Of a DNA stretch of 64,000 bases, positions 27,919 to 37,970 are shown piece by piece (the stretch's first letter is position 1; every line of letters begins with the position of its first letter). Below the pieces are notes generated by a model, which saw only the letters and a list, made by a program, of their open reading frames with translations, was not told the DNA's origin and ran no database searches. Origin of the DNA: Asticcacaulis excentricus. GTDB lineage: Bacteria; Pseudomonadota; Alphaproteobacteria; Caulobacterales; Caulobacteraceae. The translations under genes and the position numbers were made by a program. The stretch lies in contig NZ_AP018827.1 of the NCBI RefSeq assembly GCF_003966695.1, forward strand, positions 1,902,501 through 1,966,500, read 5' to 3'.

Positions 27919-28338
27919 TTGGACGAAAATTCTAAGACGGACCGCAGTCCGAATCCGGTTGATTTGCATGTCGGTGCGCGTGTGCGTATGCGTCGCAAGT
28001 TTTTGGGAATGTCGCAGGAGGCGTTGGCAGAAACCATCTCCCTGACCTTCCAGCAGGTGCAGAAGTACGAGCGCGGTTCCAACCGCATCAGCGCGTCTAA
28101 GCTGCATGAAATCTCGCGGGCGCTCAAGGCCCCGGTAGCCTACTTCTTTGAAGGCTACGGTGAGTCCGAAGCCGTCGAGGGCTTTTCGGAGTCACAGTCC
28201 GAGCAGTTCGTGCACGGCTTCCTGATGACGACCGAAGGCATCGAACTGGCTGAGGCATTCCCACGTATCAAAAATGCCAAGCATCGCCGCCGTATCCTTG
28301 AACTGGTGCGTGCATTGGCCGAAGACAGCGAAGACTGA
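27919..28338 (+). CDS. XRE-family helix-turn-helix regulator
   Basis: The 139-residue DNA-binding protein has an HTH of the Cro/CI type: LGMSQEALAETISLTFQQVQ with KYERGSNRISASKL. It ends with a helical tail (SEQFVHGFLMTTEGIELAEAF ... LELVRALAEDSED). A TTG at 27919 with AGAGG five bases upstream is the preferred start. An in-frame GTG at 27859 would add 20 basic residues and begins inside the lnt hairpin. Related regulators are common in alphaproteobacteria; the target is unknown. It lies before metK, but a terminator separates them. Confidence 0.8.
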   Translation: MDENSKTDRSPNPVDLHVGARVRMRRKFLGMSQEALAETISLTFQQVQKYERGSNRISASKLHEISRALKAPVAYFFEGYGESEAVEGFSESQSEQFVHGFLMTTEGIELAEAFPRIKNAKHRRRILELVRALAEDSED

Positions 28339-28362
28339 ACGGTTTGATTGACTATACCCCGC

Positions 28363-28389
28363 AAACCCCGCCCAACGGCGGGGTTTTTA
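28363..28389 (+). terminator. Intrinsic terminator after the XRE gene
   Basis: Stem AAACCCCGCC / GGCGGGGTTT with a CAAC loop and TTTTT. It lies 25 bases after the stop codon. Confidence 0.88.
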
Positions 28390-28405
28390 GCATTTCGTGA
28401 GGGCC

Positions 28406-28474
28406 AGTATCGTGAATCTGAAGTTCGCTTCATTCTGATATCGAAAGCCGGGCGAACTTCAGATTCACGATACT
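28406..28474. repeat. Perfect 23-bp inverted repeat upstream of metK
   Basis: Arms 28406-28428 and 28452-28474 are exact reverse complements around a 23-base spacer. Such length and perfection are rare outside mobile-element ends or strong RNA hairpins. No T-run follows on the plus strand. It lies between the XRE terminator and the metK operator. Confidence 0.85.
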
Positions 28475-28504
28475 CGTCCTGTAGTTCCGCCACAAACGAC
28501 TTGA

Positions 28505-28528
28505 TCATATAAAGATATGTTTATATGA
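28505..28528. promoter_or_regulatory. Palindromic operator before metK (probable SAM-responsive repressor site)
   Basis: TCATATAAA, six bases, TTTATATGA: a perfect 9-bp palindrome 38 bases before the metK start codon. CATATAAA-type palindromes before methionine-cycle genes of alphaproteobacteria have been assigned, as I recall, to ArsR-family regulators (SahR/SamR). The palindrome is seen; the identity of the regulator is inference. Confidence 0.6.
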
Positions 28529-28565
28529 GAGTGCGAACTGTTTCGTTGAACCGCGGAGGTCCGCC

Positions 28566-29738
<1,173 letters not shown>

Positions 29739-29754
29739 GAGAGCGGCTTTCCCG

Positions 29755-29786
29755 GCACCTCCTCTGACCTCAGGGGAGGTGCTTTT
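29755..29786 (+). terminator. Intrinsic terminator after metK
   Basis: Stem GCACCTCC / GGAGGTGC with a 12-base loop followed by TTTT, 17 bases after the metK stop. Confidence 0.8.
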
Positions 29787-29800
29787 GCAAAAGGCGCTCT

Positions 29801-30514
29801 ATGTCAGACGAAACACCGCCCGCCATTTCGCCGTCGTGGGGGCCCATGCGCTCGTTCGGGCGCATCAAGTCGCGTACGTTGAAACCGCGTCAGGCCGACC
29901 TGTTCGACACCCTGCTGCCGACCATCGAAGTCAATGACGCCCTGATCGCGCAACTCGCTGCTGGCGACCTTGGCGACTATAGCGAGTTGTGGCTGGAGAT
30001 CGGTTTCGGCGGCGGGGAGCATCTGGCGGCACAGGCCGAGCGTAATCCTCAGGCGCTGATCCTCGGTTTTGAACCCTTCCTCAATGGCGTCGGCTCCCTG
30101 CTGCGCCATGTCGATGAGCGCGGTCTGAACAATGTGCGCCTGATGCCCGGCGATGCGCGCCCGGTGATCGACCGCCTGAACGCGGCCTCGGTTGATAAGG
30201 TTTTCATCCTCTTCCCCGATCCGTGGCCCAAGGCCCGCCACCACAAGCGCCGCTTCATACAGACTGAAACGCTGGATGCTCTGGCGCGCGTGATGAAGGA
30301 TGGGGCGCGCCTGCGCTTTGCCACCGACTGGGCCGACTATGCCGACTGGACGCTGGAGCGTGCTACGGCGCACGCGGCGTTTGACTGGCCTGCCCAGTCG
30401 CAAGCCGAATGGAACACGCCCCCCGCAGATCACGTGACCACGCGATATGAAGAGAAGAAGCTGGGCGATTGCGCGCCGGTCTTCCTCGATTTTTATCGTC
30501 ATGCGCGAAATTGA
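29801..30514 (+). CDS. trmB: tRNA (guanine-N7)-methyltransferase
   Basis: Methylates G46 in the variable loop of tRNA. The 237-residue protein has SAM motif I LEIGFGGGEHLAAQA near residue 67 and the family signature FPDPWPKARHHKRRF near residue 140, and a conserved C-terminal TRYEEKKL. Confidence 0.95.
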   Translation: MSDETPPAISPSWGPMRSFGRIKSRTLKPRQADLFDTLLPTIEVNDALIAQLAAGDLGDYSELWLEIGFGGGEHLAAQAERNPQALILGFEPFLNGVGSLLRHVDERGLNNVRLMPGDARPVIDRLNAASVDKVFILFPDPWPKARHHKRRFIQTETLDALARVMKDGARLRFATDWADYADWTLERATAHAAFDWPAQSQAEWNTPPADHVTTRYEEKKLGDCAPVFLDFYRHARN

Positions 30515-30618
30515 CACGAAAAGACGGCATTTCACCCCGGTTCGACGCAAACCTGTAGCCATCGCCCCCGATTTAGCCTGTATTAACTATGGTTAATGTC
30601 CGGGTAACGGGGTCATCA

Positions 30619-31239
30619 ATGGAAAGCCTGCATAAGGTTTCGGCGGGGTTTGTCTTTGCCTTTCTGTGCCTGCACATGGCCAACCATTTTGTCGGCTTGC
30701 AGGGGCTCGATACCCACATCGCCTTTATGGCCGTGGCGCGCATGGTCTATCGCCACCCAGTGGTCGAGATGGTCGTGCTGCTGGCCTTTCTGGTGCAGAT
30801 ACTGACCGGCTGGGCGCTGGCGCGGGAAATCTGGGCGAAGAAGAAGGATTTCGTGCATCAGCTTCAGGCGGCCTCAGGCACCTATATCGCCTTTTTCGCT
30901 ATCACCCACGTCGCCTTCATCTTCTATGTGCGTCAGTTGCTGACCGTGGACAGCGATATCTACCTCATCGTCGCGGGCCTGATGCAGAGCGGCTGGATGT
31001 ACGCGCTTATCCCCTATTATGGATTGGCGATCTTCGCCCTGTTTGTGCATATGGGCTGCATCCTGTTCGACATTTTCAAGAAGACCTTGCGGCCTGTGTC
31101 GTGGGGCCTTCTGGTCGCAACGGTCGGGGTTGGCGGATACGCCACGTGGTTGCTGATGATGTTTTACACAGGCCACACGGCGGCCCTGCACGTGCCGGCG
31201 GAGTATTTTGACCTCTATCCCCTGATCCGTATGAAGTAG
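30619..31239 (+). CDS. Predicted haem-b membrane protein (SdhC/FrdC-like)
   Basis: The 206-residue protein has five predicted membrane helices. Histidines occur in positions typical of the succinate dehydrogenase/fumarate reductase cytochrome b fold: LHKVSAGFVFAFLCLHMANH in helix 1, ITHVAFIFYV, LFVHMGCILFD and YTGHTAALH. No partner dehydrogenase subunits are adjacent, so it is probably a stand-alone cytochrome-b-like protein of unknown role. ATG 30619 is preferred (GGGG six bases upstream); 30589 is an alternative. Confidence 0.6.
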   Translation: MESLHKVSAGFVFAFLCLHMANHFVGLQGLDTHIAFMAVARMVYRHPVVEMVVLLAFLVQILTGWALAREIWAKKKDFVHQLQAASGTYIAFFAITHVAFIFYVRQLLTVDSDIYLIVAGLMQSGWMYALIPYYGLAIFALFVHMGCILFDIFKKTLRPVSWGLLVATVGVGGYATWLLMMFYTGHTAALHVPAEYFDLYPLIRMK

Positions 31240-31402
31240 GGGCGGCGACCGCCGTTTATTGGGCTTGGCAAACCGGTGGCAAGGGTCTATAAGCACCTCA
31301 ACATCGTCCGAACGGCCTTGCGGCCCCGGCGGCGGCCCTCAAGAAGGCCAGCCGCTTTTTTGTTGCCCGAAACGCTGCGGACGAACCATCTGAGGACCTA
31401 TT

Positions 31403-32071
31403 TTGCGCGCCAAGACCACCGAAGACCGCAAGCTGATCGAAGCCTTTGACCCCATTGCCGAAGCGCTGGGGCTCGACATTGTGCGCGTGCGCCTTATGGG
31501 CTCGAACAAGCCGGGCGGCGCGCGCCGTTTGCAGATCATGGCTGAGCGCAAGACCGACGGCGACATCACCGTCAATCAGTGCGCCCGCCTGTCGCGCGCC
31601 CTGTCGGCCTGGCTGGAAGAGTCCGATCCGATCACCGGTGAATATATTCTCGAAGTGTCGTCGCCCGGTATCGACCGTCCGCTGACCCGCCTGAAGGATT
31701 TCGACACCTATTCGGGGCTTGAGGCGCGTCTGGAACTGGATCGTCTGGCCGAAGGGCGCAAGCGCTTCCGCGGCATACTGAATGGCACCGAAGATGGCGA
31801 ATACGTCGCCATCGACCTCGAAGGTGAGGAGGATACGGCGATGATCCCGTTCGACTGGATCATCGACGCCAAGCTGGTGCTCAATGACGAACTGCTCAAG
31901 ATCGGCGCCGAAAAGGCCGCCCTTCGCCGCGAGCAGGGCGAGGATGATGAGGAAGAGGACGAAGACCTCGATTTCGGTGACGATGCCGACGCCGAATTTG
32001 ACGATGAAGATTTCGACGACGCCGATGACGATTTCGGCGATGACGACGACGACAAACTGACAAAAAATTAA
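31403..32071 (+). CDS. rimP: Ribosome maturation factor RimP
   Basis: Needed for 30S subunit maturation. The 222-residue protein has the RimP N-domain ([11 protein letters not shown] ... [14 protein letters not shown]) and the C-terminal SH3-like domain ([13 protein letters not shown], then [13 protein letters not shown]). A 45-residue tail made almost only of D/E/F makes it longer than the usual 150-180 residues. It starts with TTG at 31403 behind TGAGGA. It is the first gene of the rimP-nusA-ylxR-infB operon. Confidence 0.93.
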   Translation: MRAKTTEDRKLIEAFDPIAEALGLDIVRVRLMGSNKPGGARRLQIMAERKTDGDITVNQCARLSRALSAWLEESDPITGEYILEVSSPGIDRPLTRLKDFDTYSGLEARLELDRLAEGRKRFRGILNGTEDGEYVAIDLEGEEDTAMIPFDWIIDAKLVLNDELLKIGAEKAALRREQGEDDEEEDEDLDFGDDADAEFDDEDFDDADDDFGDDDDDKLTKN

Positions 32072-32086
32072 ACTGGGAACAGTGAC

Positions 32087-33727
32087 ATGAGCTTTACCGG
32101 AATCAGCGCCAACCGTCAGGAACTGCTGCAAATCGCCGACGCCGTGGCGCGCGAAAAGCAGATCGACAAGTCGGTCGTGCTCGCCTCCATCGAAGAAGCG
32201 GTGCAAAAGGCCGCTCGCTCGCGCTATGGGGCCGACCACGACATCCGCGTGCGTGTCGATCCGCGCACCGGCGAAATGACCATCACCCGTTATGTGACGG
32301 TGGTGCCGGACGAAGAGCTTGAGAACGAATACGCGCAGCGCGGCCTGACCGAGGCCCTGCGCGAGGACAAGGAAGCTTTCGTCGGCAAGACCTACGAGGA
32401 AGTCCTGCCGCCGTTCGAACTGGGTCGCGTGCAATCGCAGATGGCGCGTCAGGTCGTCACGCACAAGGTGCGCGAAGCCGAGCGTGAGCGTCAGTATGAT
32501 GAGTTCAAGGACCGCGTCGGCGAAATCGTCAACGGTACGGTCAAGCGCGTCGAATACGGCAATGTCATTGTCGATCTGGGCCGTGGCGAAGGCATCATGC
32601 GCCGCGATCAGTCGATCCCGCGCGAGGCGTTTCAGGTCAATGACCGCATCCGCGCCTATATCTATGACGTGCGCCGCGAAACCAAGGGCCCGCAGATCAT
32701 GCTGTCGCGCGCCCACGGCGGCTTTATGGCCAAGCTGTTCGCGCAGGAAGTGCCGGAAGTCTATGACGGCGTGATCGAAATCAAGTCGGTCGCCCGTGAT
32801 CCGGGTTCGCGCGCCAAGATGGCCGTCCTGTCCAACGACAACTCGATTGATCCGGTCGGGGCCTGCGTCGGTATGCGTGGGTCGCGCGTGCAGGCCGTGG
32901 TCGGTGAACTGCAAGGCGAAAAGATCGACATCATCCAGTGGTCGCCGGACGAAGCCACCTTCATCGTCAACGCTCTGGCCCCGGCCGAAGTGTCGAAGGT
33001 CGTTCTGGACGAAGAAGAAGACCGCGTTGAGGTCGTGGTGCCGGATGAGCAACTGTCGCTCGCCATCGGCCGTCGCGGTCAGAACGTGCGTCTGGCCTCG
33101 CAACTGACGGGCTGGCAGGTCGATATCATCACCGAGTCGCAGGACTCTGAGCGTCGTCAGAAAGAATTTGCCGAGCGCACCGCCCTGTTCCAGGAAGCGC
33201 TCGACGCCGATGAAGTTATCGCACAGTTGCTGGTCACCGAAGGCTTCTCGACCGTCGAAGACCTCGCCTATGTCGATCAAATGGAAATCGCTGCCATCGA
33301 AGGCTTCGACGAAGACACGGCGGCTGAGCTTCAGGCGCGCGCCCGTGACTATCTGGAGCGTTTCGAGGCCGAGCAGAACGCCAAGCGCGTCGAGCTGGGC
33401 GTCGAGGACGAGGTGCTGAACGTGCCAGGTATCACCCTGGCCATGGCCGTTGCTCTGGGCGAAGCCGGTGTGAAGACGGTTGAAGATCTGGCCGATCTGG
33501 CTACCGACGAAGTGCGCGGCGGCTTTGAGCAACGCGGGGCCGAAAAGGTCCGCGTGCCGGGCGCTCTGGAAAGCTTCTCCCTGTCGGTGGCCGATGCCGA
33601 GGCCCTGATCCTCAATGCGCGTATCGCTGCGGGCTGGATCGAAGCGCCGGAGCCGGAAGAGGCTTATGAAGAATCCGAAGAGTCTTATGAAGAGGAGGGC
33701 GCGAATGACGCCATCCCTGAACAATGA
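32087..33727 (+). CDS. nusA: Transcription elongation/termination factor NusA
   Basis: Binds RNA polymerase and nascent RNA. The 546-residue protein has an N-terminal polymerase-binding domain, an S1 domain (VNGTVKRVEYGNVIVDLGRG), and KH1/KH2 domains with ACVGMRGSRVQAVV and LAIGRRGQNVRLAS. Two C-terminal helix-hairpin-helix repeats (EGFSTVEDLAYV, ALGEAGVKTVEDLA) and a glutamate-rich end follow. It lies 15 bases after rimP and overlaps the next gene by 23 bases. Confidence 0.97.
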   Translation: MSFTGISANRQELLQIADAVAREKQIDKSVVLASIEEAVQKAARSRYGADHDIRVRVDPRTGEMTITRYVTVVPDEELENEYAQRGLTEALREDKEAFVGKTYEEVLPPFELGRVQSQMARQVVTHKVREAERERQYDEFKDRVGEIVNGTVKRVEYGNVIVDLGRGEGIMRRDQSIPREAFQVNDRIRAYIYDVRRETKGPQIMLSRAHGGFMAKLFAQEVPEVYDGVIEIKSVARDPGSRAKMAVLSNDNSIDPVGACVGMRGSRVQAVVGELQGEKIDIIQWSPDEATFIVNALAPAEVSKVVLDEEEDRVEVVVPDEQLSLAIGRRGQNVRLASQLTGWQVDIITESQDSERRQKEFAERTALFQEALDADEVIAQLLVTEGFSTVEDLAYVDQMEIAAIEGFDEDTAAELQARARDYLERFEAEQNAKRVELGVEDEVLNVPGITLAMAVALGEAGVKTVEDLADLATDEVRGGFEQRGAEKVRVPGALESFSLSVADAEALILNARIAAGWIEAPEPEEAYEESEESYEEEGANDAIPEQ

Positions 33728-34433
33728 GACCCTTATCGATCTGAATGACGATCTGGCTGAGGCGGGGGATACCCCGTCTCAGACCGTTTCCGTGCGCGTG
33801 ACTCACCGTCGGGACGTCGCTTCACACCAGTCGGTTCCCCGTGACGGCCTGATCCGCTTTGTGGTCGGGCCGGACGGCTTTGTGGTGCCCGATCTCAAGG
33901 AAACCCTGCCCGGACGCGGACTGTGGCTGAAGGCCGATGCCGACAGTCTGGCTCTGGCCATCAAAAAGAATCTGTTTTCGCGTGCGGCCAAACGCGCGGT
34001 CAAAACCCCCGAAGGCCTTGATACCCTTGTGCCCGCCCTGATCCGCAGACGCCTGCTGGAGCAGTTGGGGCTGGCGCGACGCGAAGGAAATCTGGTGACG
34101 GGGTTTGAAAAAGTCGCCACAGCGCTTAAATTAGGCAAAACCGCGGCTCACGCGGCCGGCCGTGCCGCGTGGCTGATCGAAGCCTCGGACGGGGCCGAAG
34201 ATGGTCGCAGTAAACTTCTGAACCTCAGTAATGGCCAGACGCCGTCCGTTGGACTGTGCGGCCTGTTTTCCAATGATGAGCTGAGCCTCGCCCTGGGGCT
34301 CGAAAATGTAATCCATGCCGCCCTGATCGAAGGTCGGCGGGCGGCGGCGTTTTCGCGTGAAGCGGAACGCCTTGGTGGGTTTGAGGCGTTGTTTCCTGCC
34401 CAATGGCGCGAAAGGCCCTTTAACTCAAACTGA
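33705..34433 (+). CDS. RNA-binding protein: YlxR (DUF448) fused to an L7Ae-like domain
   Basis: The 242-residue protein has an N-terminal YlxR/DUF448 domain (RDVASHQSVPRDGLIRFVVG ... PGRGLWL, residues 25-95) and a C-terminal L7Ae/L30e-like domain (QLGLARREGNLVTGFEKVA, residues 125-215). The usual cysteine of the YlxR start is absent. In Firmicutes the two domains are separate genes (ylxR, ylxQ) between nusA and infB; the fusion is common in alphaproteobacteria. ATG 33705 lies inside the nusA end, giving coupling. Confidence 0.9.
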   Translation: MTPSLNNETLIDLNDDLAEAGDTPSQTVSVRVTHRRDVASHQSVPRDGLIRFVVGPDGFVVPDLKETLPGRGLWLKADADSLALAIKKNLFSRAAKRAVKTPEGLDTLVPALIRRRLLEQLGLARREGNLVTGFEKVATALKLGKTAAHAAGRAAWLIEASDGAEDGRSKLLNLSNGQTPSVGLCGLFSNDELSLALGLENVIHAALIEGRRAAAFSREAERLGGFEALFPAQWRERPFNSN

Positions 34434-34596
34434 AAAGCGACTATCAGGGCGTGATCTTTTCACGGTCTGATCGTGGCCAGAGCGATGTGTCGAGACTGTA
34501 TGTGGCGTTTATGACGGCCCTATCGCTCAAACCGAATAACGATTGTCCGAAACGAAGCCGGAATGCCGGTTTCATCATGTGTATGTTGCGAGCTGA

Positions 34597-37500
34597 ATGA
34601 GCGATCCGAAAGACGATAAACCCGAAGCCCCCAAAGGCGATAATACCCGCGCTCCGCTGAGCCTGAAGCCGCGCGTCGGTGGCAATGTGTCCACCGGCAC
34701 CGTGAAGCAGAGCTTCAGCCATGGGCGCTCCAAGACGGTGGTGGTGGAAACCAAGCGCCGCATCGGCACGCCTCCGCAAGGTGCGCCTTCGGGTGGGGCT
34801 CAGGGCACAGGTGGTGCGCCGCGCGCCGGCGGTGAAAACCTGGCGCGTCCGCGTCCGGCTGCTCCGCAGGGTGCGCCGTCGGCACCGCGCCCGGCACCTT
34901 CGGGTGGCAATGCTGGTGGCCTGCGTCAGGATGAGCTGGAACGTCGCGCCCGCGTGCTGGAACAGGCGCGCGTCGATCAGGAGCGCCGCGAAGCCGAAGC
35001 GCGCCGTCAGGCCGAACAACGCGCCCGCGAAGAGGCGGCCCGCCGTGCGGCGGCTGCCGAAGCGGCACCGAAATCCGAAGCGCCTGCCCCGGCTCCCGCG
35101 CCGTCCGAACCGGCTCCCCAAGCGCCTGCTCCGGCTCAGGCCGAAGCCCCGCGTCGCAGCCCTATCGAAGAGGCCCTGTCGCGTCCGGCTCAGCGCGCCC
35201 CGCGCGAAGACCGCCGCGATGGATTCCGTGATGATCGCGCCCCCCGCTCGGATCGTCCGCAAGGCGACCGTCCTCAAGGACAATACGGCGACCGCCCGCG
35301 CGGTGATCGTCCGCAAGGTGATCGGCCTCAGGGTCAGTATGGCGACCGTCCTCGCGGAGACCGTCCGCAGGGAGATCGTCCGCCGTTTAACCGCGATGGC
35401 AACCGTCCGCAGGGCGACCGGCCTCAGGGTCAGTATGGTGATCGTCCCAGAGACGGGAATCGCGGTGACCGCCCGCAAGGTGATCGTCCGCCGTTCAACC
35501 GTGATGGCAACCGTCCGCAAGGCGACCGTCCGAACTATGGCGAACGCACGCCACGTGGCGACCGTCCGCAAGGGGATCGCCCGCCGTTCAACCGCGACGG
35601 CAATCGGCCGCAGGGCGATCGCGGCCCCAGAGATCCGAACCGTCCGCAGGGCGACCGCGGTCCGCGTCCGGCCGGTGAAACCGTCCGCTATTCGGCCAAT
35701 TCCCCGCGTCCGCCGCGTGGTCCGGCCGGTGTGGCCCCGAACGCTCCGGCTGTGTCGGAAGTCGATCGTATCCGCTCCTCGCGCGGTTCGCCGGCAGGTA
35801 AGCCGGGTGATGTACGCGCCCGTACCGGGGACGACGATGATCGTGGCCGTCGCGGCGGCAAGGCCGGTGCACCGACCAAGGCCGTCTCGCAGACCCGTGG
35901 TGAGCCCAAGCGTCGCGAAGGCCGCCTGACCCTGCAAGCCGTTGTGGGTGACGACGAAGGTGCCGCCGACCGTATGCGTTCGCTGGCCTCGGTTCGCCGG
36001 GCCCGTGAGCGTGAACGCGAAAAGCGCAAGGGAGTCACCACCGAACAGGCGCGTGTGTCGCGTGACGTGGTCATCCCGGACGTTATCACGGTTCAGGAAC
36101 TGTCGAACCGTATGGCCGTGCGTGCTGTGGACATCATCAAGATGCTGATGAAGCAGGGGATGATGCTCAAGATCAACGACGTGATCGACTCCGATACGGC
36201 CGAACTGGTGGCCACGGAATTCGGTCACAACGTGAAGCGCGTCTCTGAAGCGGACGTCCTCGAAGGCTTTATCGACGCCGCCGACCATGACGACGATACG
36301 GTGGTGCGTCCGCCGGTCGTGGCCGTCATGGGTCACGTTGACCACGGCAAGACCTCGCTGCTCGATGCGTTGCGTAAGGAAGATGTGGCGGCGGGCGAAG
36401 CCGGTGGCATCACCCAGCACATCGGTGCCTATCAGATCAAGGTGCCGTCGGGTGAGCGTATCACCTTCCTCGACACGCCGGGTCACGCCGCCTTCTCGGC
36501 CATGCGTGCGCGCGGTGCCAATGTGACGGATATCGTGGTGCTGGTCGTGGCGGCGGATGACGGCGTCATGCCGCAGACGATTGAGGCCATCAACCACGCC
36601 CGTGCGGCCAAGACGCCGATCATCGTCGCCGTCAACAAGATGGACAAGCACGAAGCCAATCCGCAGCGCGTCATCAACGAACTTCTGCAACACGAAGTCG
36701 TCGTCGAAGCGCTGGGCGGTGAAACCCAGATCGTCGAAGTGTCGGCCAAGACCGGCATGGGTCTCGACAATCTGGTCGAAGCCATCCTGCTTCAGGCCGA
36801 AGTGCTGGACCTGCGGGCCAATCCGGACCGTACCGCCGAGGGCGTGGTGATTGAGGCCAAGCTCGACAAGGGTCGCGGTCCTGTGGCCACGGTTCTGGTC
36901 AAGCGCGGTACGCTGAAGCGCGGCGACATCATCGTGGCTGGTGGTGCCTGGGGCCGCGTGCGCGCCCTCATCGACGAACGCAATGCGCAACTGCCCGAAG
37001 CGGGTCCGTCGCAGCCGGTGGAAATCCTCGGCCTCGATCAGGCGCCTGATCCGGGTGAAGCCTTCGCCGTGGTGGAAAACGACGCCCGTGCCCGTGAAAT
37101 CACCGAGTACCGTCAGCGCGTGAAGCGTGAAAAGATGGTGGCTCCGGTGGGCGTGTCGCTGTCGGACATGATGTCGAAGCTCAAGGACAACAAGGTCAAG
37201 GAGCTTCAGCTTATCGTCAAGGCGGACGTGCAGGGTTCGGCCGAAGCCATTATCGGCTCGCTGGAAAAAGTCGGCAACGAAGAGGTCCGCGCGCGGATCA
37301 TCCATTCGGGTGCTGGCGGTATCACCGAATCCGACGTGCAACTGGCCAAGGGGTCCAATTCGCCCATCATCGGCTTCAACGTCCGTGCCTCCAAGCAGGC
37401 GCGTGATCTGGCCGAACGCGAAGGCGTCGAAATCCGCTACTACGCGATCATTTACGACCTGATCGACGACATCAAGGGCGTGCTGTCGGGCATGTTGGCC

Positions 37501-37812
37501 CCGATCCAGCGCGAAACCTTCCTCGGCAACGCGGAAGTGCTCGAAGTGTTCGATATCACCAAGGTCGGCAAGGTCGCCGGGTGTCGCGTCACCGAAGGCC
37601 GCGTCGAAAAAGGCGCGCGCGTGCGTATCCTGCGCGACGATGTCGTCATTCAGGAAATGGGCGTACTTACCACGCTCAAGCGCTTCAAGGACGAGGTCAA
37701 CTCGGTCGTGGTTGGTCAGGAATGCGGTATGTCCTTCGGTCCCTTCCAGGACATCAAGAAGGGCGACTTCATCGAATGCTTCACGGTCGAAGAGATCAAG
37801 CGCACACTCTAA
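34597..37812 (+). CDS. infB: Translation initiation factor IF-2
   Basis: GTPase that brings initiator tRNA to the 30S subunit. It is long at 1071 residues. A low-complexity N-terminal part holds an A/E/R-rich coiled segment (about 110-165) and a P/R/Q/G/D repeat region (about 219-358) with units such as [18 protein letters not shown]. The IF2_N helix bundle ([18 protein letters not shown]) lies near 500. The G motifs are [14 protein letters not shown] (about 577), DTPGHAAF and NKMD, followed by the usual domains II-IV. The gap of 163 bases to the previous gene holds no clear terminator. Confidence 0.97.
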   Translation: MSDPKDDKPEAPKGDNTRAPLSLKPRVGGNVSTGTVKQSFSHGRSKTVVVETKRRIGTPPQGAPSGGAQGTGGAPRAGGENLARPRPAAPQGAPSAPRPAPSGGNAGGLRQDELERRARVLEQARVDQERREAEARRQAEQRAREEAARRAAAAEAAPKSEAPAPAPAPSEPAPQAPAPAQAEAPRRSPIEEALSRPAQRAPREDRRDGFRDDRAPRSDRPQGDRPQGQYGDRPRGDRPQGDRPQGQYGDRPRGDRPQGDRPPFNRDGNRPQGDRPQGQYGDRPRDGNRGDRPQGDRPPFNRDGNRPQGDRPNYGERTPRGDRPQGDRPPFNRDGNRPQGDRGPRDPNRPQGDRGPRPAGETVRYSANSPRPPRGPAGVAPNAPAVSEVDRIRSSRGSPAGKPGDVRARTGDDDDRGRRGGKAGAPTKAVSQTRGEPKRREGRLTLQAVVGDDEGAADRMRSLASVRRAREREREKRKGVTTEQARVSRDVVIPDVITVQELSNRMAVRAVDIIKMLMKQGMMLKINDVIDSDTAELVATEFGHNVKRVSEADVLEGFIDAADHDDDTVVRPPVVAVMGHVDHGKTSLLDALRKEDVAAGEAGGITQHIGAYQIKVPSGERITFLDTPGHAAFSAMRARGANVTDIVVLVVAADDGVMPQTIEAINHARAAKTPIIVAVNKMDKHEANPQRVINELLQHEVVVEALGGETQIVEVSAKTGMGLDNLVEAILLQAEVLDLRANPDRTAEGVVIEAKLDKGRGPVATVLVKRGTLKRGDIIVAGGAWGRVRALIDERNAQLPEAGPSQPVEILGLDQAPDPGEAFAVVENDARAREITEYRQRVKREKMVAPVGVSLSDMMSKLKDNKVKELQLIVKADVQGSAEAIIGSLEKVGNEEVRARIIHSGAGGITESDVQLAKGSNSPIIGFNVRASKQARDLAEREGVEIRYYAIIYDLIDDIKGVLSGMLAPIQRETFLGNAEVLEVFDITKVGKVAGCRVTEGRVEKGARVRILRDDVVIQEMGVLTTLKRFKDEVNSVVVGQECGMSFGPFQDIKKGDFIECFTVEEIKRTL

Positions 37813-37825
37813 TCTGTTAAAAGTG

Positions 37826-37859
37826 TTTGGCCCGGCGCACTGCCGGGCCAAATGCTTTT
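37826..37859 (+). terminator. Intrinsic terminator after infB
   Basis: Perfect 11-bp stem TTTGGCCCGGC / GCCGGGCCAAA followed by TGCTTTT, 14 bases after the infB stop. It ends the rimP-infB operon, so rbfA is not in the same transcript here. Confidence 0.88.
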
Positions 37860-37891
37860 CAGCGTTACAGTGTCTCTCACGATTACGGGGT

Positions 37892-37917
37892 GTGGGGTCC
37901 GTGACCCCACGCCTTTT
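37892..37917 (+). terminator. Second GC-rich hairpin after infB
   Basis: Stem GTGGGGTC / GACCCCAC with a CGT loop and a following TTTT at 37914-37917. The stem is nearly the reverse complement in layout of the hairpin at 5111-5131. It may be a second terminator or a small repeat family. Confidence 0.5.
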
Positions 37918-37970
37918 CTTTCATTTGAAACCTTTGACTTTCTGAAAGATTTGCCTGCTATAGGCGGACC

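Noticed and set aside
28339-28565. SAM riboswitch in the metK leader
   Set aside because: None of the known SAM aptamer cores was recognised; the long inverted repeat and the palindrome explain the structure seen.
30583-30596. TTAA-N6-TTAA before the membrane-protein gene as a CtrA box
   Set aside because: The spacer is six, not seven bases, and it lies at or inside the possible start of the gene; not strong enough to call.
31298-33724. 808-codon open frame antisense to rimP and nusA
   Set aside because: Spans two well-supported genes on the other strand; no family features.
35230-35670. Repeats that could be taken for a CRISPR array
   Set aside because: They are in-frame, degenerate, of unequal length and code for the GDRPQG units of IF-2.
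34444-37851. 1135-codon open frame antisense to infB
   Set aside because: Low-complexity shadow of the IF-2 gene without a ribosome-binding site or family match.
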